A stretch of 64,000 nt of DNA, taken from the NCBI RefSeq assembly GCF_000247695.1, contig NW_004624848.1, forward strand, positions 874,404-938,403. Reading direction: 5' to 3'. The DNA is from Heterocephalus glaber. Taxonomy: Eukaryota > Chordata > Mammalia > Rodentia > Bathyergidae. Below, piece after piece: positions 23,447 to 35,660 of this stretch. Position numbers and translations under genes: made by a program. Positions within the stretch are counted from its first letter, which is position 1. The number at the start of each line of letters is the position of its first letter. The notes under the pieces are model-generated. The model did not search any database and was not told the DNA's origin. It worked only from the letters and a program-made list of their open reading frames with translations.

Positions 23447-25670
23447 TTTGAGCAAAGGCTGTGGCTCTGAGCAATCATGGTGAGTCTTCAAAATTTCTTC
23501 AGCTGAAACAGTGCTGGCCACAAAGCACCCGCTGTTGATGTAGTCCTAGCTGAAGCCAGCTTAGGGAATGCTGTTTTCTTCATGTTGAAGACATTTCTCA
23601 TGGTAAACAGAAACTGAAGAGTCTTGTTTGCAATAAACTCTTACAGAATTAGCATGCTTTTAGGACGCCTTCACCTTTAGCATCCATCCAGGGAAAATAT
23701 TACCTGGCTGGATATGAGGGTCAGCTGGCTGATATTATGAGGATACTGATGTTGGATTTCACATAAACAAGATAGTCTATCTTATCTATTTTTAGATTCC
23801 TGCTCCACAGAGAAAAAAACAACTGAAGATTGAGTCTGACATGACTAGCAGGAGGACATGGCACTGATGAGCAACAAGCAGATTGAAGGGAAGGGTTTTG
23901 CAAATCCATTTTCAGGTAGAAAATAGGGAGTTGCAGGGAGCAGCAGGAATGAACTACTGCCTTCTTCCCCATTTACCTACCACTCTCACCCCAAGTGGGA
24001 TGGGAAACAGCTAACGAAAGAACTGAAATACTCATTTTACCAAAGGTCAAAAGGATATATATTTTTTTCACCTGTGGACCAGGCGTTGTGCTAAGTTGTT
24101 TATATTATTATACCATTTGATATTTTAAGAATAGAATTTATTTTGAAAGTAGAGAGGTTTTCCCCACATGGATCAAGGTAGAATAATTTGGAGAAAAGAA
24201 CATAGTGGACAGGAATCTATTACACTGAAGTAGAGCGGGGGTTTGTTTGAATTCCAGCCCATGGAATTCAGTGTGTAAGGTTGCTGAGGCATGGGATATG
24301 GATAACCTGGCCAGCTGCTCACTGGCAGCTCTGAGCCTCAGAACCGACCCTGAGAGAAGAAACAAGTATCAACCCCACTTCATCCTCCCTGTCTTCCACC
24401 TGACATCGCTCCTTCTGTCCACATCATATCCCTCCTGGCCACAGCTGTCTTAGATACTGATAGCTACATACTGTCACTCTAAGAATTGTCTCCAGGGGTA
24501 AGCACCAGTTATTACTCACTAAAGTATGTACCAAATAAAGCTTTGTTTCAATTTGTTCTCATACAATATTGATGCAGAAATCTGGGCCCCTAGAAATAAG
24601 CCAGCCAAGCATCCATAGCCATTGGATGCAGTGAGTGAAATTAGCACATCACAAAAGCAGAATTTGTGTAAGAGTATAGAATAAAATTTAATATCAGTTA
24701 CTTGCATGGCTTAGTTGAGGTTTTTTAGATAAAAAATAAATGTAATACTTCTAGAAAGGCTCAGCTCTTAAAATAAGAATATTTGGAGGAGACTTGTATC
24801 TCTGGGAAAATCTCACAGGGTTTATATATGATACAAAACTTACTCATTAAAATTATGGATGTGACACCATGAATGTAATGGCTTTGACATCTGGTACATT
24901 GCAGGGAGAAAATGTTACTAAGCAGAATGAACAATCACTTTTAACTATGACTTTTGCATTGCAAAAGTGCCATATAAATATCAGAAAAAATTAATTATGG
25001 TTTCCATTGGAAATATAAAATTTAATTTCTCAAGGCTTTTAAAAATACTTTATTTCTTAGGCATTCAAAACATTTATTGAATGGCAGAAGTTTAGTATTC
25101 ACAATTAATAAAATAGAAGTTGTGGCTTCATGGAAATTGTATTCTCAATATTTTATTTCTCTCATTGGCAAAATATAAGGATTTGAGATGAGGTACAGAG
25201 TTGCCTCTTTTGATCTAAGAGCATTTCATAAGTTGGTAGTTCAAATGGATGCAATGTTCTAAGAATGCCTTTGGAGTTGGAGGATTCTGTTGTCAGCAAT
25301 AGCCATGAATAAAATGGCAGTGGACAAAATAAAATTAGTTCCAAGAAAAGACGATCAAACCCAATTTTGATGATAATTGTTTCTTCATTGCTTTGTGGAT
25401 CCAAAATCCATCCACTTAAGATTGAATCTAAAACATGATTAAAAAGTAAAATGTTTCTCATATTTGGAAAATTGTATGCATTTGAGCTACACACCTTAAT
25501 CCACCACCTTTGAAACCTCTATGACAATGCAAGGGTTTAAGGGGACCTCTAGATGCAAGCCATAGCAGCCTCTGTATTAGGTCCATCTAAATTTACAGCT
25601 CTTCCTAATTCCTGAAGAATAAAACTTTTCATAAATATGAATGACTTTTACAGCTGATACATTGTTTTTG
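23447..25670. other. Mostly unassigned sequence
   Basis: A short antisense MIR-like segment may lie at 24064-24122, with 'ggaccaggcgttgtgctaag'. Otherwise no repeat or gene is recognised. Open frames such as 25162-25494 (minus, 110 codons) show no motif. Confidence 0.45.
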
Positions 25671-26960
25671 CTTTGAATCTTTTTTTGTATGCTGAAGTTA
25701 GCACTATTCCTCTTTTGTTTATGTTTATCCTTTTATTTTACAAGTTTGGTTAATACATGTTTTTGATGTGTTTCTTGCAAATAATCAAAACTCATTTTTT
25801 ATGCAGTCTACTTACCTTTGTTTTTAGAAAATTCAGTCATTTAAAAGTTAAGTGCTAATTTTCTGTGATTCAGCTCTGCCAGCTCCCACTACGGTTACAA
25901 TTCCTCTACACATTCAATATGGCCGTTTATTGTTTTCAACCTTTCATTGGTATCTTATTATTTCATTATTAAGTTTATCTTTAGTCCATTTAATCTTTGC
26001 TAATATTTCCTAATGTGTTTTTGATCATCCTAAAAATTACATTCCTTCCTTCATCAAAAGGTAATGTTACTTGGTGCCTTTACTTGTGAAAAGGACTGAA
26101 GGAAGCCCTGTTGTGTGTTCTCTTTTTGTGGTAGTTTTTAATTTTAATCAGAACACCACACAAGCTGTTTCCTATGGGCAATATTTATTTATATTCTCCC
26201 ACAATTTTTCTTCATTTGAATTTTCTTTCTTTACTAATTCTGGTTTTGCATTTTGAACAATTTTTCTTTTGCCTGATAAAAATATCTTCCAGTATTTTCT
26301 TCAGTTTTATTGGTTGTGAATTCTGTTTCTGTCTGTTTGAAAGTATCTTCATTTCTTCTTAACTTTGTAAAATATTTTGTTGAATATTCATTTGTTTTTA
26401 GACCTTTAAAAGTGCTATGTTATATTATGTCATTTCATATTGAAATTATTGTGCCCTTCCATATTGTGCTTTTAGATTTTTCACTTTATTTTCAGTATCC
26501 TACAGAATTAGGATTTTTATGTGTACATTTCTCCTTCTTTATAATTTCAGGACCTGTTACCTTGTTAACTATATAGCTTGGCATATTTTATTTGATTTAT
26601 TTTGTTCTCTGATCATGGCTTCAAACATTCTTCCATAATCTCTCTGCATTCTAGAAAATAATTACACATATATTTAACATCCTTTTTGAGTTCTTTATGA
26701 AAATTTCTTCCTCTCTACATTTAATTCATTTGGTGTCTTTTATTATGTACTTTTAATATTTTCTTCTGATCTATATTTTTAGTCCATTTATCTTTTCTAA
26801 TATACTTGCAAACCATAAAATTCTACATATTACTTTTGTATGTTTCAGTGCTCTTATTTCTGCTTCAGTCTTTTTCAACTCCAAAAACTATACTACTTTT
26901 TAGAGAAAGAGAAAGTTGAATTTTTATGTCCATGTTATTTTTAGTCATATATTGTGATTC
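25670..26960 (-). mobile_element. Old L1 fragment, antisense
   Basis: T-rich plus strand with the antisense L1 word order: 'atgtgtttcttgcaaataat', 'tttatgcagtctacttacct', then 'tttgcctgataaaaatatct' further right. Decay is heavy. The three small overlapping open frames at 26071-26576 arise from the T-rich composition. Confidence 0.55.
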
Positions 26961-27436
26961 TATTATCTAGGGGGAATAAAGCTAGTTTCTGTCATCTATC
27001 ATTTTCTTTGGCCCTTTTTCATGTTATTATATCAGTATATGTCTAGATTACTGCTGATTTTGCTCTAGACTTTGAATTTAATAGTTATTATTTTACAAAT
27101 GATTGAGTACTAGAATGAGGTTATCTTCCTGCCAGTAGGATTTGGATATGCATCTGCCAGATGCCTACAGAGAATATTGAAACCATCTTTATCCAAGATT
27201 AGATTTCAGATTCCCTAGGTCACTCACAGGAATCAAACCTGGGCTGCTGTTGTCAGAGACACTTGACTTCTAGCTTCCTTTTTCTCCTAGTACTTAGCTA
27301 CTTACATTTCCAAAGAACATACTGAGAGTTTCTCCATAGCTTCTGTGTGATCAGGATCCACTTGTTTTGGGTCACCTGGCCAAATAAGGATCTGAAAGGT
27401 CTTGTTCACCCCCTCAACTCTCTCTCTCGGATCAGC

Positions 27437-27605
27437 AAGCTGTCTGAACTTTACTTCACCTCTGCATGTCTTGATTTACTCTTCTGCAAAATGAGATGAA
27501 CATTAGAACATCACTTCCAAGATGGTGGCAAGAATTAAATGAATCAACAGTGTGGAACTGATAGTATCTGGCACACAGCAAGTGCTTAAATTATTATTTA
27601 TCAAT
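27437..27605 (+). mobile_element. MIR SINE
   Basis: Clear MIR order: 'ttacttcacctctgcatgtc', 'tcttctgcaaaatgagatga', 'aagaattaaatgaatcaaca', then 'tggcacacagcaagtgctta'. Confidence 0.82.
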
Positions 27606-27699
27606 ATGATTTATAATGGTAGCTTCCCTTAATTAATTTTGGTTGCTTCAGTTTACTCCTCTTGCTGGAGGAGATGCCCATAGAACTCAAAATGGTGTA

Positions 27700-27850
27700 G
27701 CAATTTTATTCCACAAATATTTATTGAATTATTTTATGGGTTAAAGGATGTGTCAAGATAGACATGAGCAGTCCTTGTCCCTATTGATTTTATAGGCTAG
27801 CAGGAAAGATTAACCTACACATTAAAGAAAGATGACTAGGAATCATCAAT
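27700..27850. mobile_element. Old mammalian interspersed repeat, family unassigned
   Basis: 'ccacaaatatttattgaatt' followed by 'gagcagtccttgtccctatt' and a 'ttataggctagcaggaaaga' block. This order is common in ancient mammalian repeats, but I cannot name the family. Confidence 0.4.
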
Positions 27851-27919
27851 CTACTCAAACATTTTTATAGCATTTCTTTCTTTTTGGTTTTTCAGTAATC
27901 AATGTTATTCTTCACTGAC

Positions 27920-28048
27920 AAGGCATAATTGCATACATTTATGGTACAATATGATGTCTTGATAAAGGTATACAGAGTGGAAGAGTTAGACCAAACCGTT
28001 TACCACACCCATCACCACACTGATCACTGTTTCCAGTGGTGTGAGTAA
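27920..28048 (-). mobile_element. Old L1 3' region, antisense, left part
   Basis: The block order 'catacatttatggtacaata', 'tgatgtcttgataaaggtat', 'accacacccatcaccacac', then 'ccagtggtgtgagta' is that of antisense L1MB-like 3' ends. The match stops near 28048 and resumes at about 28640 at the expected next position. Confidence 0.72.
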
Positions 28049-28639
28049 GTGCAAGGGAGTCATCCCTGAGCACAAAACCTGGAAGTGCAATCGAGTGATC
28101 AGAGTGAAATATGTCAGTTACCAGCTTGAAGTACACACAGCCAACAGGGACCATTTCCAAAGCAGTTTCTCTCCCTGACCAAAGAAAACAAGAAGCTTTC
28201 CCTGGAGGCCACATTGTTTCCCTGGAGGCCACATAGTCATTCATTTCATTGGAGGCATATTGGTTTTGGAAAGACTGGCCACCACCTGTTGAGTCAGGCT
28301 CATTCTTGAGCATGGTCATTTCATGAATTTGCATCATCCTGTGTCACACGTGCAAAACATGGCAGATGGGAAATGGGAACACTTCCTGAGCAGAAATTCA
28401 GTATCATATGGAGCAAAGTCACTCTCAGATACAGAAAGAGTGAGTCAGGGTGACACAGTGACAGTGGCTGAATCCTTGTGGTTTCCTCTGGACGAACATC
28501 TGAAAGAAACAAAAAAAAAACTTTGAAGGAGTACAAGTAGTCATGTAAAGTGACAGCAGCTTGTCCCATTTGTCTTTGCAAGCATAGATGATTGTCCCTA
28601 AAAGTACCTGCCTAGCAACTGAAAGTGTCACCCTGGAAA
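28049..28639. other. Unidentified insert of about 590 bp splitting an old L1
   Basis: The flanking L1 joins almost seamlessly without this block, so it was probably inserted. It is less AT-rich than its surroundings. It contains a short direct duplication, TTTCCCTGGAGGCCACA, at about 28197-28213 and 28217-28233. Minus-strand open frames (27939-28337 and 28321-28581) overlap it. On the minus strand a poly-T/TTTCTTTCAG tract looks like a splice acceptor, followed by open sequence. I see no LTR, SINE or transposase pattern. It could be an LTR of an unrecalled family or a processed-gene fragment. Confidence 0.45.
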
Positions 28640-28870
28640 CCCCCTCTCTAAGCTATTTGGAACTATACAATGTAATATTGTTAGCTACAATCTCTTTAAT
28701 ACACAGCAGATATTGAAACCTGTTCTTCCCATCTAACTGAAATTTTATATCCTTTGACAAACACCTCCCCACTCCCACTGTCCCTTGTCTGTCCCTCTAG
28801 GGAACCTTGCAGCCACCATTTGACTCAGTACTTCTTCACTTTGGTAGATACCAGTGTAACTGAGATTTTG
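28640..28870 (-). mobile_element. Old L1 3' region, antisense, right part
   Basis: It resumes with 'ctctctaagctatttggaac', then 'tcttcccatctaactgaaat', 'atcctttgacaaacacctcc' and 'gcagccaccatttgactcag'. This is the continuation of the L1 interrupted at 28048. Confidence 0.75.
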
Positions 28871-30114
28871 CAATATTTGTATCACTGAACCTGGTTTCCC
28901 TCACCTCACCACTTTTCTTAGAGGCACCATCCAAATAAATGCTAACTGCACAGTTAAAATTTGCAGTTTTTTTGAGGGAAGAAGTTACTATTCACAATGA
29001 AATAATAAGATACTATGCACACTGGTAAGGTTCTAAACCTATTGCAATTGATCAATGTATGCTAAATTGTCCAATATTTGAAGGGTCAACTTTTGTATTG
29101 TTTTGCTTTTGCATTTCCTTTTGTTCCATTTAGGCTAAGCATTAAAAAATCTTTAAGAAAATATAGGTCATTTAGAGAAGAAGGTAAATACCAAATCAAT
29201 CATTTCTTCAGACAACTAGTCATAAATTACAGCCTTAAGTTAAGGAAAAGTCACATTAAAATAAAGAATAGTGCTGAAGGAACAGAAAATCAGCATGATT
29301 AAAGGTGATTTGGATGACACGTTAGCTGATTAGAACCACATTGTTATATCCTGATATCAAGCATCGTATAATTTTTCATAATGAGATATTTTTGGAACTG
29401 TTATCTACTGCATAGTTTGATTTTACTCTATATGCTATATTACCAGCAAAAAGAATATTCCAATTGTCTCCATGCAAATTGACTGAGCAATATCTTGGTG
29501 AGGAAATCAGCATTTTTTTGTTAGCAGAGATTCAAGTATCTACTTCAATTTTACAATTAAATGAATGAAGATGAATGCTTATGCCACCTGTGTGATAATC
29601 AGGAATATATTCATGTATTCTCTTATAACTGCACATTTATGAAGGTTCTTGAAATTGTGATTTCAGAAGTTAACTTATGAGATGTAGGACACTCAAGGTC
29701 CTCTACACTATAATTTGGTCTCTCTTTATCTTGGAAACTGAATACATAAATGTCTCTTCTGGCTTCCTAATTGCATTTCTATTATATAAGACTTAACATT
29801 GTTTTCATAACACCAGCAAGGGCATAGCAGTGGAGATGGGAGCTGGCCTCTTCATTCTGCAGGCAATAAAGAGTGAAATGATCTAAAGAAAACTTAAAAA
29901 CATAACAAACCAATCAAAATCAATTTAAACATATTGGCAATCTCCAAATGAAGTCAATAGTAATAAGGCTTAGCCCAAATATATCCATTAGGATAAGACC
30001 TAAGTCATTTCTGCAGTTTAATATGGTATGTAAGGCTTGATACACAGTAGTGTATTTTAATTTTTACTCTGCAGTAAAAACTAACCAATGAGGTGTGATC
30101 AAAATACATAATAA
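28871..30114. other. Unassigned AT-rich sequence
   Basis: No repeat or gene recognised. The open frame at 29078-29302 has no motif. Confidence 0.45.
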
Positions 30115-30203
30115 ATTTCCCTCAAAATACCCTCTTTAACTTCTAACACACTCATCCCATCCTTCTTGCCACTTTCTGAAGCAGTTCTGGAAGTCCTCTT
30201 CCC
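30115..30203 (-). pseudogene. C-terminal remnant of a mariner-like transposase
   Basis: On the minus strand, one frame reads EEDFQNCFRKWQEGWDECV, then Arg-Ser, a stop, Arg-Gly-Tyr-Phe-Glu-Gly-Asn. This fits the conserved end of mariner-family transposases, in which an aromatic/Trp-rich helix (Lys-Trp-x4-Trp-x2-Cys) leads to Tyr-Phe. One nonsense codon interrupts it. Upstream on the minus strand (30204-30820) no DDE core could be recognised, so only a fragment of about 30 residues is supported. No terminal repeats are found. Confidence 0.6.
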
Positions 30204-31667
30204 TTTAAGAGTCCCCATTAAAAACGCAATGCATGCTGCTGCCACCCAACGAGGGAAAGGCATGTCCAGACCAACATTATAATGTGTCGTCATCCAGCTG
30301 GCTCACCCGTTCGGGGACTGTGGAACTTGGGCCCCTCCTGAAAGTCAAAACCACCATGAAAAGTAAATGTTGGAGTGATTCAAGACCAGGAGCAGCACAG
30401 ATGAAGGCACTGAAAGTGAGAGTGGGTTTGGAGCATTGATGACTTTCTCTGTGATGACTTTTTAAAATTATGCATCCACTAATTTCCCATCATAACTCAC
30501 ATACACGGATATGAACTTGGAAGACTCCCACTTACATACTAGTCCTCGATGCGCAGACTGCATGGCAAAGCTTGGAGCGCAGTTTCTTCAGACCCCTTTC
30601 TGAACTTCCTGGTTTTGTCTCATAGAGGCTTCAACATGCTCAGGATCTTGCAAGGTTCCTTTGGGTATTTCTGCACTTTGGGGTTCTTTGATTATTCCCT
30701 CAATGAAGTCCTGTTTCCAGTGTGCCTCGAATTGCATAATGAGAAGTTTGTATTTCTATTTCTTCTAGCGGGTGCAAAGATTTCCTTGTCTGTATCATTC
30801 CCAAACACTTCATAGCATTCTTTGAGCATTGCTTACAAACATCACATACTTATTAGATACACACAAGTTCAAGTGAATGAAATAATTTACTGTGTATGTT
30901 TTATACTTCAACATGCACACCCGAAACTAATTCTACCAAAAGGAAACACAAACTCTAGATGTAACAAATACCAATTAGAAAATTCAAATTGCTGTTAGAA
31001 ATATCTTATTGTAAAAAAAGACGTGTTCTTTGGTAATGATTATTTGTGTGTTTTTGAAAAAATACATAAAAATTTTTACATCTGTACTCTGCAGTATACT
31101 ACTAGAAACCATTTCTCAGGCCAATGATAACTAATTAAGTAAAGTTCTTTGGAAATCTCTGTGAATGCTCCCTATTGTTCCAACTTCCAGCCTATACTTT
31201 CATTAAAATGTAGATTTTGAATTCTCTTTCTCTTCTATTTTGCCTGTGAAATCGTCTCTTACCTGGCAGTTCCCACGGAGTCTGATTTATTGAAAGACCA
31301 GAGAATAGTTTGCAGCCAACATAACCATCAACTGCCCTGTTTTGTCTATATTTAAATCAGTGCTAATCACCGTTCCCCACAAATAATAATGATCTTAAAT
31401 GTTTGAGCTTTGAATTAATGAGAATTTATGGTAGTTATGTAATGGTACTAGCTAATCTGATTGAGTAAAGCACTAAAAAGAAAACTTTCTAAGTATACTA
31501 AGAATAAAGTAATTTAGGCACTGGAGTTTTAAAATATTTAGGTAAGTGGCTTCAAAGTGAGAAAAATTATATTGATCGAGAAATGGAGACATACTTTCTA
31601 ATCCACTTCCAGCATCATGAAGAGGGGTTAATTTTCATGAGCAATTGTTTTACATCAGACTATTTTA
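30204..31667. other. Unassigned sequence, possibly older transposon body at its left
   Basis: The interval to about 30820 is less AT-rich and could be the decayed rest of the mariner-like element, but I cannot align it. The remainder has no recognised feature. Confidence 0.4.
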
Positions 31668-31830
31668 ATTGCTTTATTTGCCTTATCTTCATTAATCCTT
31701 ATTAACAATCCCATGAAGTGGGAACATTCCTATCTTCAGTTTATGAAGCAAATAAAAATTCTATAAAGTGAAGAACTTGCCCAAGGCAAGTAGTTAGTAG
31801 GAATTCAATCAACAAATCCTTCTGCAATCA
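31668..31830 (-). mobile_element. MIR SINE, antisense
   Basis: 'ttaatccttattaacaatcc', 'catgaagtgggaacattcct', 'cttcagtttatgaagcaaat' and 'aagaacttgcccaaggcaag' follow the antisense MIR order. Confidence 0.72.
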
Positions 31831-32914
31831 CTGCACAATAAATAGATCTGTGAGGTCAACTGCTGAGACTTCCCGGAGTGACACATTGGGGATACAAAGC
31901 TTTTTCATTATTATTTGTATTACAGTTGCTCATCAGAGTACGAAGAGTAGTCATTCCAACCACCAACTAGAAATCACTAATTGGATTTCAATACTTCCAA
32001 CTGCAAACCATTTAAATTAGAAATCAAGATTCACTTAAGTTCTGGGTACCTAAAGACAATGGCAGATGTTCAAGTTCATCTCTCTGGATATTTTTTCTCA
32101 AAAGTAAATCAGAACAAAAACAAGCAACATACATTTGCACACATATCCACACACACACTTTCATGCATGCTCTCAACATATGTGAAGATAAAGAATGTAC
32201 ATAGTTCCCAATAAGTTTGACCAGAAAAGAAAAAAGCCCCACAGTACAAGCATCTCTCACTGCCCATCTTGACACACTGGGTAAGGAGCGTGGCAGACAA
32301 TAAGGGCACACTATGGTCGCCGTAAACCCCAGAGAGAAGCAAAGTCTACCGTAAGTGTGAAATAACAAACTAAGTAATTGAAAACCTGTTTTGTTTTTGT
32401 CTGGAAAAATATACCCACTACACCAACCACCAGATAACTTATCAAGAAAGTAACTGAGAAATCACAAATACAAAAATGATGTGTCTAAGGGAAAAAACAA
32501 TCACTGGCAGAAAAATTACTTTTCAAATTCTGAGACTATTTTACAACATCATAGTCAAGCAAATTTAAATGATATTTAAATACAAATAACAAATTGGCAA
32601 GTACCATGATAGAAATTACTTCAGGCAAGAATCATCAATAGATACAACTCTGAGAATTCAGTAAGATGAAAACAGTACATAGTCTCAAATATTTCTCAAG
32701 AATATCCTTTTTAGTTACAAAGGGGATAGGGAGAATTTTTAGTACTTTTGCACCATACCATCTTTACAAAATGATCACAATTAGAGGAGGAAAGAAGAAA
32801 ACACAATGTCATATTGGTTTGCAGACCAGAGAAAGGTGGTTGTATTTTTGTTAACAGCACACTGAGTTTAGCCAGGAGGAGGCAGCAGACAAGACCCAGT
32901 GGGTGGACATTTCA
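31831..32914. other. Unassigned sequence
   Basis: No repeat or gene recognised. A minus-strand frame of 114 codons at 32024-32368 lacks motifs. Confidence 0.45.
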
Positions 32915-33250
32915 CAAAATGATGTTGCTTTTAAAGAGGAGACAATCATGAAAGATAATGACTAAGAAATTGTTTGAGATAACAGAGACATGAATAGTGA
33001 AATGTGGATTAGATTCTGATCCAGAAAAACAACTCTAGAAAGATAATTGGAAAACATTCAAAGGAGGTCTGTAGATGAATTGATAGAGTTGTATGCTTAT
33101 CTCCTAGTTTTGATAGTGAACTGTTATTATGAGAGAAACTATAATTCAAAGTAGTAGGGTGGCAGATTAATAGACATTTTACATGATACTTTCTGTAAAT
33201 TTATTGTAGGTCTGACTTTCTTTCAAACAAAAAACTGAAAATTTAATCCT
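32915..33250 (+). mobile_element. Old L1 3' end (L1ME-like)
   Basis: The order 'ctgtagatgaattgatagag', 'cctagttttgatagtgaact', 'gttattatgagagaaactat' resembles the 3' region of old L1 subfamilies. The match is loose. Confidence 0.45.
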
Positions 33251-35339
33251 TAAGTTTTAAAATATAGAAATTTCTAAAACACTAAGTTAATTTCAGATTA
33301 TGGCAATGATTTTTTTACATAAAGAACTGCACAAGTGAACAATGAGGTAAATGTAAATAATGATTTATCAAAGTACTTATTTTGTTTTTGGGATATAAAG
33401 GAAAAATTTGAAGAGTAAAATATATTTTCATATATTTATGTAAACATGTAAACCATGTAAACAAGGTTTTGTTAGGTAATATGAAAGTGACTGTCCTGAG
33501 AAAAAATGAAGACATTTGATAAAATATAATTTCAGGATATTAGAGGTTAAAATTTTGGTCAGTTAATTAACCATTGAAAATTTATGTCATCTATAACTAT
33601 TTAAATATTTTATTTTATTATTGAAAGCAGACATTTGTATAAAACATATATATCTATGAAATAAAGTAGCTTTGCTTTGTAAAGGACAAAGTGTTTCTAC
33701 CAATTTATCACTTTACAGGCTTTGGGGTGAGGTGTTTGTTGCTAAATTATGGAGAAAGAATGGGTAATTTGGAAGCTTGATGAAAAGCTTTAGTTATTCA
33801 CTTGCATATAAAGAGAGCACATAAAAATGGAAAGGTATATTTTCTTTGGGGCAGCTGTATCCTGTGAAGCTTATTTGAATTATCACCATGAATTTAAGAA
33901 AACCATACAGTTGTGATTGTAATAAATAAATTTGGCTGCCAATTGAAGTAGTAAAAGAATCTTAAATCTGTATTTTAATGAGTGTAAATAAAGGGTTAGC
34001 TCTAGCTGACACACTGTGGCATGCCGGCCTTGAGCAGTTAATTATGCTGCAACCAGCAGCTCTCAACTTATCCATACCGACAGCCCACCAGCAGGCAACT
34101 GAGTTTAGCTGCCACTGTTTCTCTTAAGATTTAGAGGATTTGAAAACTGTACATTACAGTGTTAAAATTGTCATGCAGTTGATACGCATGAAATTCAGTC
34201 AGAGGATTTAATAGTAAATCATTTGATAAAAAGAAGCTTTTTAAACAAAGCTTTTTATTTACTTTTTAAGAACTGGGAACATACAGTAAAAGCTAAGAAG
34301 TGCAAGGCACACTGTGAGCATATATAGTTTGTCTATAAGGTCAAGTTTATAAAATTAGAAAACATAAATCAATATTTATTGTGGAATCAAGAGATATCCT
34401 GGGTAAAGTAACACGATAGCAGCCCATAATGTATTGATTGAATGCAACAGTGAAGCTAAACACACAGGGAGAACACCATCTACCTACATATTTTAAAGAG
34501 AGAAGAGCAAAGGACATCAAAGCACATCACATTTTAAGTTGAGCACGGAGGTAATAGACACATTCTTCCTAATAAATTCAAGAGAATTTCAATGCAATAT
34601 TTCATGAAATTTACCATTTCAATCAAATATCTATTGGAAAAAATGAAATGATCTCATGCCAATAATACTGTGAAAGCTTTGACTAAGTTATACTATGTGC
34701 ATATTTTAGAAAGTTGGAATTATAAACAGATGCATATTTAAAAATTCTTTTCTACCAGGGGATAATTTTTTTTAAATATGAAGAAAGAAAGCAACATTTT
34801 CCAGAAGCATATAACACTGAAAAAGAATAGCTAGATGGGTTATTTAAAATTTTTAATTTTCTTATAATAAATCTGAATTAAATTGCCCAGACTTCTATAG
34901 CATGGTATCACACTCTTAGGAAAGTGAATTTATCTCCAGGTTTGCTTGTTGTGCCAGAGTAATTACTGAAAGTACCTCCTTTGTTCTCAAAATGTCCCAG
35001 TTTAAACACTAAATTTATGATGTTATCTCCATTCTGTAACTTACATAATGGGGCACAGGTGACTCATCAGAGCTGAGGAATTGCCAGGTAGCTGACAGCC
35101 AGCCTGTCATGGTCCTCATTAGCCCACCTTTATGTTTTAGGCAAATGTCATGCATTTCATCTCATGCCACTTAAGGAAAAGAAGCCCATATATTGGAGAA
35201 TTAAACAAAAAGAAAACAACCTGCTTCCATTGAGAAACTTGTCACTCACACTGCAGTGTCACCACCAGTACTGAAAACTTTTTAGAAATGCTTGTCAGCC
35301 CACCCAACATGTCCTGATTCTACATTTTAGATTCTGAGT
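33251..35339. other. Unique sequence, candidate conserved non-coding block
   Basis: No repeat is recognised across 2 kb, which is unusual in this window. The part around 33850-34130 is compositionally complex, with homeodomain-like TTAATTATG and several TAAAT/ATTTA words. No coding signature is seen. Function is only a possibility. Confidence 0.35.
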
Positions 35340-35486
35340 GATCTGAGGCAGAAGGATCACAAGTTGGAGCCTTATGTGGGCAATAGCAAATTAGCAAGAT
35401 CTTGTCTCAAAATAAAAACAAATAATAAAAATAAATGGCTGGGATGTAGCTGAGCTGAGTGCAAAGACTCTGGGTTCAATCACAGG
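35340..35486 (+). mobile_element. Composite SINE: B1-like left part plus shortened ID-like right part
   Basis: The left part reads 'gaggcagaaggatcacaagt', 'ggcaatagcaaattagcaag' and ATCTTGTCTCAAAATAAA, the tail half of a 7SL-derived unit without the rodent B1 duplication. After an A-rich linker, GGCTGGGATGTAGCTGAG and CTCTGGGTTCAATCAC form an ID-like unit with reduced box A to box B spacing. This is the second B1/ID dimer in the window after the one at 8355-8540. Confidence 0.68.
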
Positions 35487-35503
35487 GAAAGAAAGAAAGA
35501 GAG

Positions 35504-35538
<35 letters not shown>

Positions 35539-35621
35539 AGAAAGAAAGAAAGAAAGAAAGGAAGGAAGGAAGGGAGTGAGAGAGAAAGAAGGAAGGAAGG
35601 AAAGAAGGAAGGAAGGAAGGA

Positions 35622-35660
<39 letters not shown>

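Noticed and set aside
28321..28640. Minus-strand exon with a splice acceptor
   Set aside because: The pyrimidine tract plus CAG is suggestive, but there is no recognised protein, no matching donor, and it lies in an insert within an L1. It is reported only as a finding.
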